Below are positions 56,725 through 64,000 of a stretch of DNA of 64,000 nucleotides, piece after piece. Source of the DNA: Bifidobacterium dentium JCM 1195 = DSM 20436 (GTDB lineage Bacteria > Actinomycetota > Actinomycetes > Actinomycetales > Bifidobacteriaceae); NCBI RefSeq assembly GCF_001042595.1, contig NZ_AP012326.1:1-64000 (forward strand). Reading direction: 5' to 3'. The notes beneath the pieces are model-generated. The model did no database searches, had not been told where the DNA came from, and saw nothing but the letters and a program-made list of their open reading frames with translations. The position numbers were made by a program, and so were the translations under genes. Position 1 is the stretch's first letter, and each line of letters starts with the position of its first letter.

Positions 56725-58994
56725 AATATCTCTGGGGTATCTTCCGACGTGACATGCGCCATGCCACAAGCAATGTGATCGCCCTGATCGTCTCGATGGG
56801 ACTGGTGATCGTACCGGCGTTGTACGCATGGTTCAACATCGCCGCCAGCTGGGATCCATACGGTAACACGAAGGCGCTGAAGGTGGCGGTCGCAAACGTG
56901 GACTCCGGCTACAAGTCGGAGTTGATTCCGGTGCGCATCAACGTGGGCGAGACGGTGCTGAGCGCACTGCGAGCCAACCACCAGCTCGACTGGCAGTTCG
57001 TGGACAGCGCCAAGGCCGTCGACGGCGTGAAATCCGGCAAGTACTATGCGGCGATCGTCATTCCGAAATCCTTCAGCGCCGACATGATGACGCTGTTCTC
57101 ACCCACCGTCAAGCATGCGACGCTGAAATACTATCTCAACGAAAAAATCAATCCGATCGCACCGCATATCACCGACGAAGGTGCGTCCACCGTGGCCAAC
57201 ACCATCGACAAGACCTTCGCGAAAACGATGGCGCAGGTCGGACTCGACCTTGCCGCAAACATGCTGCAGTATTCGCAAAGCCCACAGATGGCGCAATACA
57301 TGACGAATCTGACGTCGAACATCGACGGCATGGTATCCACCATCTCAGGGGCGCAAGCGCAGGTGAACGCCTACTCGACGCTGTCGGGTTCGGCCGACAG
57401 CGTGATCACCTCCACGGACAAGCTGCTCGCCTCCACGCGCAAAGCCGGCAAACAGGCGCGCAAAACCTTGAAACAGAGCGGAACCAGCACCTCGACACTC
57501 ACCGATGCCTGCACCAACGTAACCGATGCCGTCAATCAGGCTTTGCAACAGGCGGTTTCGGCGCTGGACGACATCGCAGACAAAGTCGGCACCGCCTTCG
57601 ACCAGCTCGACAAGGATGCGACAGGCGCCGCGAAAACACTGCAGGACCTATCATCGCAGGTATCAAGCAGTGCGAACGTATACGGCAATTACATCGCGCA
57701 GCTGGAGAAGATGCGTTCGGCAGCCGAAGGATTGCCGGACGGAGACTCGAAGCAGGCCTTGCTGAATGCCATCGACAAGCAGATCGCGGCATTGCAGGCC
57801 GCACAACAGGATACGCAGGATCTGGCTACGGCGCTCGCCGCCGCCTCGAAACAGGTTGCCGCCGACAGCGGCGACATTCAGCGGGATCGACAGCAGATCC
57901 TCAACCGGATCACGACGGCAAAACGGTCGATCACCACTGTGCAAAGCGACTATGAGCAGAACGTCAAACCCAAACTGGACGATTTGTCGGCATCGGTGCA
58001 AACGCTCGTCACGCAGACCGGTACCGTGATCAGCGGACTGGATGCCGTCACCGGTGACGTCGGATCAATGGCCGGCGGCATCGGTGCGAATGTGGCTGCC
58101 GTACGCAAGACGCTAGGCAGCGTATCGGCCTCGTTGGGCGAATCGGCCGGCAAGCTGTCCGATCTGAGCGCAAAGTTCAAACAGGCCGTACAGGCCGGAG
58201 ATAGTAGCGCAATCGCATCGCTTACGTCGAGCGATACCGACGCCGTCGCGACGCTGCTGTCCGCACCGGTGGCGCTCGACCGTGTACCGATCTACCCGAT
58301 CGCCAATTACGGATCGGCCATGGCGCCGTTCTACACGGTGCTGTCCATCTGGGTGGGTGCCATCATTCTGGTGGCCATCATGAAGGTGGCCGTATCCGAT
58401 CGTGAAAAGGCGCACGTGCTCGGGTTGGGGGATTCGTTGCCGCTTCGCGCCCGTAACCGTGAAATTCCGGGTAACGCGGCGACGTTCGGGTTGCGATTGC
58501 ATCACGAATATTTCGGCCGACTGGGCATCTTCGCACTGCTGGCGCTGCTGCAAGGCACCATCGTATGCCTGGGAGACATGTACTTTCTCGGCGTGCAGGC
58601 CGAGCAGCCGCTGCAGTTCCTGGCCGTGGGATGGTTGTGCGCGGTGGTTTTCTCGAACATCGTGTACACGTTGACCGTGTCGTTCGGCGATATCGGCAAG
58701 GCATTGGCCGTGGTGCTGCTGGTGATGCAGGTAGCCGGTTCAGGCGGCACGTTCCCAATCCAGACGCTGCCGAAGTTCTTCCAGATCTGCTACCCGTTCC
58801 TGCCGTTCCCGCACGCCATCGACGCGATGCATGCGGCCATGGCCGGCTCATATGGTCTTGAGTATTGGATTGATCTTGGTGCGCTCGCGCTGTTCCTGCT
58901 GCCGTCGTTGCTGCTTGGACTAGTATTGCGTCGGCCGGTGATCCGCCTCAACAACTGGGTGCTGCGGAGGCTTGAATCCACGCATGTGATGTAG
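56721..58994 (+). CDS. YhgE/Pip family membrane protein (second copy)
   Basis: The 757-residue paralogue begins at GTG 56721, within a GTGA overlap with the preceding stop. It has the same layout: N-terminal helix with SWDPYGNT, a helical extracytoplasmic domain of about 450 residues and a multi-helix C-terminus. An open frame further upstream is an artefact of frame overlap. Tight coupling suggests that the two proteins form a complex. The transported or bound substrate is unknown. Confidence 0.88.
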   Translation: MKYLWGIFRRDMRHATSNVIALIVSMGLVIVPALYAWFNIAASWDPYGNTKALKVAVANVDSGYKSELIPVRINVGETVLSALRANHQLDWQFVDSAKAVDGVKSGKYYAAIVIPKSFSADMMTLFSPTVKHATLKYYLNEKINPIAPHITDEGASTVANTIDKTFAKTMAQVGLDLAANMLQYSQSPQMAQYMTNLTSNIDGMVSTISGAQAQVNAYSTLSGSADSVITSTDKLLASTRKAGKQARKTLKQSGTSTSTLTDACTNVTDAVNQALQQAVSALDDIADKVGTAFDQLDKDATGAAKTLQDLSSQVSSSANVYGNYIAQLEKMRSAAEGLPDGDSKQALLNAIDKQIAALQAAQQDTQDLATALAAASKQVAADSGDIQRDRQQILNRITTAKRSITTVQSDYEQNVKPKLDDLSASVQTLVTQTGTVISGLDAVTGDVGSMAGGIGANVAAVRKTLGSVSASLGESAGKLSDLSAKFKQAVQAGDSSAIASLTSSDTDAVATLLSAPVALDRVPIYPIANYGSAMAPFYTVLSIWVGAIILVAIMKVAVSDREKAHVLGLGDSLPLRARNREIPGNAATFGLRLHHEYFGRLGIFALLALLQGTIVCLGDMYFLGVQAEQPLQFLAVGWLCAVVFSNIVYTLTVSFGDIGKALAVVLLVMQVAGSGGTFPIQTLPKFFQICYPFLPFPHAIDAMHAAMAGSYGLEYWIDLGALALFLLPSLLLGLVLRRPVIRLNNWVLRRLESTHVM

Positions 58995-59065
58995 ACGGTT
59001 CCGTTTGCGCTTGGCGATGGCGTGTCTGTAAGAGCATGCCCGCGATGGTATGAACGACTGGCCGT

Positions 59066-60142
59066 ATGATGGGTGATATGACTATCACGCTCATCGATGA
59101 GGCGCATTACGACGCCGAAATGGACGCTAAGGTGCTTCCGGCGCTGCAAGCCTGCCTGACGGAAGGGCGTATGAAGCCGGCGACGCACGACAGCGACGGC
59201 AAGGCGTTGCCTACGCTCGATAATCCCGGCACGTTGCACTATTGCTGCTACGACGTCCGAAAATTCAACGAATCGCGCGGAGGCAGGTCGGCGGGACCGT
59301 TCCGCGGAGCGGTCGTCATCTCCCACGGTTTCACCGAATTCGGACGCAAATACAGCGAGATGGTGTGGTACTTCCTGCTCGCAGGCTATTCCGTATGCGT
59401 ATTCGAGCATCGCGGTCACGGCCATTCCGCGCATGACATGAGCAATCCGAGTTTGGTCTGGATCGATGACTGGCGTCGATATGTAGCTGATTTCGCAACA
59501 TTCGCCAGCACCGTCGGACGCGAGTATGCAATGGGTCGGCCGCTCGACCTGTACTGCCATTCCATGGGCGGCGGCATTGGCGCGGCCGTGCTGGAACGTT
59601 ATCCGAGTCTATTCGACAAGGCGGTGCTGTCCGCACCGATGATCGCACCGGCGGTCGGTATGCCGACGTGGGTCGCGCGCATCGTCGTCGGCGGTATTTG
59701 CGCACTGGGATTCGGCAAAAGCCGAGTGTTCGGGCATGCCGACTTTTCCGACAATCTCAATCTGGACGATTATCGCGGCGCGTCCGAAGCGCGCATCCGC
59801 TGGTTCCACAAGCAACGGCTCGCCGACGAATGCTGTTGGACCAATGCGGCGACCTTCGAGTGGGCGAATCAGGCCATGGCGCTATCCCGTGCGGTGCTCA
59901 AACCCGACATGTGCGGTGCCATTGAGACGCCGACGCTGCTCTTCCAGGCCGGGCTTGACGTGTGGGTGCTCAACGGTCCGCAGGACGAGTTCATCGAACG
60001 TGTGCGCGAAGGTGGCGGTTCCATAGAGAAGGTGCGCTACGACCAGTCGTTGCACGAGATCTTCTCCATGCCGAACGATGTGGTCGGTCCGTATCTGAAG
60101 CGAATCCTCGATTTCCTTGGCGCGCACGACGTAGGCTTGTAG
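59066..60142 (+). CDS. Alpha/beta hydrolase, lysophospholipase-like
   Basis: The 358-residue protein has a nucleophile serine in the CHSMGGG motif and a general fold of the monoacylglycerol/lysophospholipase (PldB) group (SHGFTEFGRKYSEMVWYF, FEHRGHGHS). It has no signal peptide. It probably hydrolyses lysophospholipids or other acyl esters. The start could be the ATG at 59066 or 59078; neither has a strong ribosome site. It converges with the aminotransferase gene. Confidence 0.83.
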   Translation: MMGDMTITLIDEAHYDAEMDAKVLPALQACLTEGRMKPATHDSDGKALPTLDNPGTLHYCCYDVRKFNESRGGRSAGPFRGAVVISHGFTEFGRKYSEMVWYFLLAGYSVCVFEHRGHGHSAHDMSNPSLVWIDDWRRYVADFATFASTVGREYAMGRPLDLYCHSMGGGIGAAVLERYPSLFDKAVLSAPMIAPAVGMPTWVARIVVGGICALGFGKSRVFGHADFSDNLNLDDYRGASEARIRWFHKQRLADECCWTNAATFEWANQAMALSRAVLKPDMCGAIETPTLLFQAGLDVWVLNGPQDEFIERVREGGGSIEKVRYDQSLHEIFSMPNDVVGPYLKRILDFLGAHDVGL

Positions 60143-60187
60143 GAGTGGCTTGCGGCGGGCTTGTGCTTTGCGGGCGCGTGGCTTTTT

Positions 60188-60234
60188 GTGGCTGCGGACT
60201 CCGTTGCTTGAGACCGACTTGAGACCGCAGCCAC
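60188..60234. terminator. Inverted repeat between hydrolase and aminotransferase
   Basis: GTGGCTGCGGACTC at 60188-60201 and GAGACCGCAGCCAC at 60221-60234 pair with one mismatch over a 19-nt loop. A third related GGCTGCGGCCAC copy lies at about 60266-60277. They lie between converging genes and may terminate both. Confidence 0.55.
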
Positions 60235-60290
60235 AGAGGCACAGTTGTAGTGCCACCGCCGTAGGGCTGCGGCCACAATCATGGTGGGAC

Positions 60291-61499
60291 TTAGGCGTTG
60301 AACACGTACCGGTCGAGTCGATCGAACGCTTCCCTGACACGACTCAACGGTAGTGCGAGATTCACGCGAATCGAGTACGGCTGTTTGAACATGACGCCAT
60401 CCTGCCAGCACACGCCCACGTCCCAGCCGCGTTTTTCGAGTTCCTGCAACGAAACGCCGTGCGCCTGACACCATTCGGAGCAGTCGAGAAACAGCATGTA
60501 CGTGCCCTCCGGCTTGGCGCATGAGACTCCGTCGAAATGATTGGCGATGAAATCGCACGCGTAGTCCACATTGCCGGTCAGAACCTCGCGCAGCTCGTCA
60601 AGCCACGCATACCCCTCCGGCTGGTAGGCGCCGATCAGCGCGTGCATCGACAGCACGTTCATCTCGTTATAGTGCGATTTCGAGCTCTTCGCGCCAATAC
60701 GGTCGCGCAGATACTTGTTGTAGATGATGTGATAGCTGCCGATCAGCCCCGCCAGGTTGAACGTCTTGCTTGGCGCGTAAAAGGCGGCGGTACGGTTGCG
60801 CGCGTCCTCACTGACCGACTGCGTCGGAATGTGCTGGTGATTGCCGAGCGTCAGATCGGACCAGATCTCATCGGAAATGACCAGGCAGTCGTTGCGGCGA
60901 TAGACCTCCATCGCCTGCTCGATCTCCCAACGCTCCCACACGCGGCCGCACGGGTTATGCGGGCTGCAGAACACGGCGACATGGATGTTGTTCTCCTTGA
61001 TTTTGCGGTCCATGTCGTCGAAATCCATACGCCATACGCCGTCCGCGTCGCGCGTGAGCGGGCTATGCACGATGCGGTATCCGTTGTTCTCGATACTCAT
61101 CGTGAAGCCGATATAGGTCGGGCTGTGTAGCAGGACCGCATCGCCGGGCGCGGCGAACGCGGTGAGCGCGGAAATCACGCCACCAAGCACGCCGTTCTCA
61201 TAGCCGATGGCCTCGCGGGTCAGTCCCGTCACGCCGTTGCGCGTGGACTGCCAGCGGATGATCGCGTCGAAATACTCGTCGGTTGGACTGAAATAGCCGT
61301 ATGCCGGGTGTTTGGCGCGTTCGATGATCGCTTCCGGGACGGTCGGAACGGTCGGGAAGTTCATGTCGGCAATCCACATCGGAATCACGTCGAACCCTTC
61401 CTTCGGCGGATCCGGCGAGAAGCCGAGCTGTCCCAGCCCGTCGACCGCAATCGAATCTTTGCCATGACGGTCCATGATGGACGTGAAATCGTAAGTCAT
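60291..61499 (-). CDS. PLP-dependent aminotransferase, MalY/PatB type
   Basis: The 402-residue class I/II aminotransferase has the PLP lysine K245 in APSKTFNLAG and D210 in the ISDEIW motif. The MalY/PatB subgroup includes cystathionine beta-lyases that cleave C-S bonds. It starts MTYDFTSIMDRHGKDSIAVD. It is a single gene, divergent from the EamA transporter. The exact activity cannot be told from the sequence. Confidence 0.85.
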   Translation of the reverse strand: MTYDFTSIMDRHGKDSIAVDGLGQLGFSPDPPKEGFDVIPMWIADMNFPTVPTVPEAIIERAKHPAYGYFSPTDEYFDAIIRWQSTRNGVTGLTREAIGYENGVLGGVISALTAFAAPGDAVLLHSPTYIGFTMSIENNGYRIVHSPLTRDADGVWRMDFDDMDRKIKENNIHVAVFCSPHNPCGRVWERWEIEQAMEVYRRNDCLVISDEIWSDLTLGNHQHIPTQSVSEDARNRTAAFYAPSKTFNLAGLIGSYHIIYNKYLRDRIGAKSSKSHYNEMNVLSMHALIGAYQPEGYAWLDELREVLTGNVDYACDFIANHFDGVSCAKPEGTYMLFLDCSEWCQAHGVSLQELEKRGWDVGVCWQDGVMFKQPYSIRVNLALPLSRVREAFDRLDRYVFNA

Positions 61500-61638
61500 A
61501 CCGTGCCTTTCGCAAACATTGCCGGAGGGGAGACCTTCATCCTAATACGGTCACGTTTCACCATCGAGTCCAGCAGACGACGCGATAGAATCAGGCCGGG
61601 ACGTTTCGAAAGGTAAGGGGTGGTTATGGGAGTGGATA

Positions 61639-62541
61639 ATGTCTGAACGAACTTTCGAACTGACTCCTCGGAAACTGGCCATCGGCACAATCATGACGGT
61701 GACCGGGGCCGTATTATGGGGCGTCAACGGCACCGTATCGAAAATCCTCATGGACTCATATCGCGTCGACCCCACGTGGGTGGCATGCGTGCGCGAAATC
61801 GTGGCCGGACTGCTGTTCCTTGCCTGTGCGGGGGTTGCGACGCCGAAATTGCTTGGCGGCATGCTGCGCGAACGCAAAAACTATCCGATGCTGGTCATTG
61901 TGGCGTTGTCGAGCGTGCTGGTGATTCAGGTTGGCTATCTGCAGGCGATTCACTGGACCAATGCCGGCACCGCAACCGTATTGCAAAGCCTGAGCCTTCT
62001 ATTCGTGTTGCTGTACGTGTGCGTGCATGGCAGACGGTTGCCGACCGTCATCGAAACGATTGGCGTGATACTTGCGGTAATCGGCACCGTGCTGATTGCC
62101 ACCGGCGGCAATCTGTCGTCGATTTCCCTGCCGCTGCCCGGCCTGGCTTGGGGGCTGGCCAACGCACTCGGCAATGCCGCGATGGCGATCATTCCGCTTG
62201 CGCTGATTGCACGATGGGGAGCCTTTTCGGTGAATGGCGTGGCATTCCTGATTTCCGGATTCGTGCTGGTGCCGTTCGTGCGGCCATGGGCCCACATGCC
62301 GCAGTTGGATGCCCGTGGCTGGCTGATGTTGGGTTTTCTGGTGGTGATCGGCACGTTCGCGGCGTGTGGACTGTATATGGGCGGCGTTGCGATTATCGGC
62401 TCGATGCGTGGCATTCTCATCGGCACCATTGAGCCGGTGGTGGCTACGGTCACCGCCGTAACATGGACCGGTGCGGCATTCTCGCCCGCCGACCTGGTCG
62501 GTCTGGTGCTGATCATCCTCATGGTGTTTCTGGTGCGGTAA
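61639..62541 (+). CDS. EamA family drug/metabolite transporter
   Basis: A 300-residue protein with about 10 transmembrane helices and two EamA repeats (GAVLWGVNGTVSKILMDSYR in the first; GLYMGGVAIIGSMRGILIGTIEP in the second). It probably exports amino acids or other metabolites. It is divergent from the aminotransferase gene, and a link to amino acid metabolism is plausible but unproven. Confidence 0.88.
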   Translation: MSERTFELTPRKLAIGTIMTVTGAVLWGVNGTVSKILMDSYRVDPTWVACVREIVAGLLFLACAGVATPKLLGGMLRERKNYPMLVIVALSSVLVIQVGYLQAIHWTNAGTATVLQSLSLLFVLLYVCVHGRRLPTVIETIGVILAVIGTVLIATGGNLSSISLPLPGLAWGLANALGNAAMAIIPLALIARWGAFSVNGVAFLISGFVLVPFVRPWAHMPQLDARGWLMLGFLVVIGTFAACGLYMGGVAIIGSMRGILIGTIEPVVATVTAVTWTGAAFSPADLVGLVLIILMVFLVR

Positions 62542-62630
62542 GCTTTCCCGGTCTTCTGACTCCGCTCCTCCGTCTGGTTCTTCTGGTTCGTCCTCTTGTC
62601 TGGTTCGTCCGATCTTCCCACCCCTCTGTT

Positions 62631-62858
62631 TGTCCGATTCTGGTGAATCAGACAAACAAGCAGTACTGCGCATCCTCTGTTTGTCCGAAAATCCAGAATC
62701 GGACAAACAGAGTGGAGCAACCGTGCTCCAGTTGTCCGAAAATCCCGAATCAGCCATGCGCGAGGCAGTCGCGTAGTGTCATGTGTCCGATTCTGGAGAA
62801 TCGGACATTCGCTGGGTGCTTAAGGTGCTCCATGTGTCCGAATCTCCAGAATCGGACA
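62631..62858. repeat. Family A palindrome array, 5 units, 51-bp period
   Basis: Units start at 62631, 62682, 62733, 62784 and 62835, each 51 bp apart. Units 1-3 are degenerate (left or right inner arms changed) and units 4-5 are close to consensus. The second unit extends to 14-bp perfect outer arms (CTCTGTT / AACAGAG) and the fifth by CCATG / CATGG. The array fills the gap between the converging EamA transporter and NAD(P)-binding genes. Confidence 0.95.
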
Positions 62859-62897
62859 CATGGCATGGGGGATGGGGGAGCCGCTTCGGCTCATGAC

Positions 62898-63527
62898 CTA
62901 CTTGGTGTAGACGGAGATACGCTCACCGACATGCTTGCCGGATTCAGCTTCGTCTACCATGGCGATGGCGTAATCGGCATAGCTGATGAAGCTTTTGCCT
63001 TCGGCATTGGTGGTGAATTCCTCGCCGGCCAGCCCGTAGGATCCGGTACGTTCACCCTCGGCTTGGAAGTCGGCGGCGGGGCTGACGTAGGTCCACTTCA
63101 CGTCGTCGCGGTTACGCAACAGATTGAGGGCGGCGACATGTGCTGCGGAGACCGGTTTGTAGGCGTCAAGGAACTCCGGAGTGTCCTCAAGGGCCTTGGT
63201 GTGTTCTTTGTTTACAAACAGGCTGCCTGCACCTCCAACAACGATCAGTCGGATGTCGGTGCCGGAAAGCAGGTCGGCGAGATGACCGGCGGCTTGTGCG
63301 ATCTGTGGCAGGGTGTCCGGGGACCAGGTGCCGAAGGCGTCGATGACCACATCGAATCCGGCAAGATCCGCCATGGTCAGATTGAACACGTCTTTGATGA
63401 TGGCGTTCGGGGCTGTGGTTCTGTTCTCGCCGCGTACGACTGCGGTCACATCATGGCCGCGACGCATGGCCTCCTTGACAATGAGTCGTCCGGCTTTGCC
63501 ATTTGCTGCGACTACTGCGATCTTCAT
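62898..63527 (-). CDS. NAD(P)-binding atypical SDR/NmrA-like protein
   Basis: The 209-residue protein has the glycine-rich Rossmann motif in VVAANGKAGRLIVKEA, the NAD(P)H-binding family pattern, and no clear catalytic Tyr-Lys pair. Such proteins act as flavin reductases, quinone reductases or redox sensors. The gene is divergent from an HxlR-type regulator gene, which is the common arrangement for redox-responsive regulation. Confidence 0.82.
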   Translation of the reverse strand: MKIAVVAANGKAGRLIVKEAMRRGHDVTAVVRGENRTTAPNAIIKDVFNLTMADLAGFDVVIDAFGTWSPDTLPQIAQAAGHLADLLSGTDIRLIVVGGAGSLFVNKEHTKALEDTPEFLDAYKPVSAAHVAALNLLRNRDDVKWTYVSPAADFQAEGERTGSYGLAGEEFTTNAEGKSFISYADYAIAMVDEAESGKHVGERISVYTK

Positions 63528-63764
63528 GGTGATTCCTTTCGTGTTTGCGGCCCTTCAAAGGAAGGGTAACTGCCGACCGGAAGGTCAGGCGGAGAAAGAT
63601 TCCTCTCTATTGGGTGTTCCCAGTGGAAATCTTCCGTTTTTCGCTTACATGATGTACTGTATTTCCATACAGAAAATAATGGAAGAAGGCACAAATTAGT
63701 TCTGTAGTTACCTATAGGGAACTTTTATTGTGATTCCTGGATTTTATGGAAAGGATAATTTTAG

Positions 63765-64000
63765 ATGGAACGTGAATTACCGGCGTGTCCCGTTGAAACA
63801 ACGTTGCTGATGATTTCCGATAAGTGGAAGGTGCTGATTTTGCGTGATTTGCTCGATGGCACCAAGCGATTCAGTGAATTACGTCGCTCGGTCGGCAATG
63901 TTTCGCAGAAGGTGCTTACCGCGAATCTGCGACAGATGGAACGTGATGGGCTGGTGCACCGCGAGGTCTATCCGGAGGTGCCGCCGCGTGTGGAATATTC
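63765..64000 (+). CDS. HxlR family transcriptional regulator (start only)
   Basis: The visible 78 residues begin MERELPACPVETTLLMISDK and contain the winged-helix HxlR pattern (CPVETTLLMISDKWKVLILRDLLDG...RFSELRRSVGNVSQKVLTANLRQ). The gene runs off the window end, so its C-terminus is missing. AAAGGA lies about 10 bases upstream of the ATG. The conserved cysteine C8 is the redox-sensing site in some relatives. It probably controls the divergent NAD(P)-binding gene. Confidence 0.88.
   Translation, partial: MERELPACPVETTLLMISDKWKVLILRDLLDGTKRFSELRRSVGNVSQKVLTANLRQMERDGLVHREVYPEVPPRVEY

Overview
This window looks like the origin-proximal end of a Bifidobacterium chromosome, numbered from dnaA. 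The gene order dnaA, oriC, dnaN, recF, DUF721 gene, gyrB, gyrA, DUF3566 gene is actinobacterial. A mycobacterium-like fhaA-fhaB-pstP-rodA-pbpA-pknA-pknB block with crgA, a class E sortase gene and a trpG-type gene lies about 40-51 kb in. The moderately high GC content, the large phosphoenolpyruvate carboxylase and the glycogen phosphorylase fit bifidobacteria. The species cannot be fixed from the sequence alone; the adolescentis/catenulatum group is only a guess.

Layout. 1-10.5 kb: replication and topology genes with a compact oriC between dnaA and dnaN. 10.8-12.2 kb: glutamate dehydrogenase on the minus strand. 12.4-18.1 kb: a LacI-type regulator, then an operon for a gluconate-type permease, a sugar isomerase/epimerase, a PfkB kinase, a 3-hexulose-6-phosphate synthase homologue and a 6-phospho-3-hexuloisomerase homologue, with operator-like palindromes at its promoter. 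18.3-32.6 kb: housekeeping genes (mscL, three tRNA genes, a metallopeptidase, dps, a CBS-domain protein, carbonic anhydrase, ppc, a threonine/serine exporter, putP, trpS). 32.9-39.6 kb: glycogen phosphorylase, a rhomboid protease, a SAM methyltransferase and crgA. 39.8-51.3 kb: DUF881 protein, sortase E, trpG-type amidotransferase and the converging kinase/cell-wall operon. 51.5-64 kb: an S9 peptidase, two tandem YhgE/Pip membrane proteins, a lipase-like hydrolase, an aminotransferase, an EamA transporter, an NAD(P)-binding protein and the start of an HxlR-type regulator.

Two non-coding signals stand out. First, intergenic regions carry arrays of palindromes at very regular spacing. Family A has a 24-bp palindrome repeated 14 times at five loci, always exactly 51 bp from start to start. 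Family B has six units at exactly 53 bp. Family C has four units at 51-52 bp. In family A the bases flanking the core differ between copies yet are often complementary to each other, which points to conserved hairpins. Second, a dense cluster of DnaA-box-like sites lies at 37.1-37.4 kb, about 35 kb from oriC. It resembles a DnaA-titrating locus or a second DnaA-responsive regulatory site.

No rRNA gene, insertion sequence, prophage or CRISPR-Cas system was seen.
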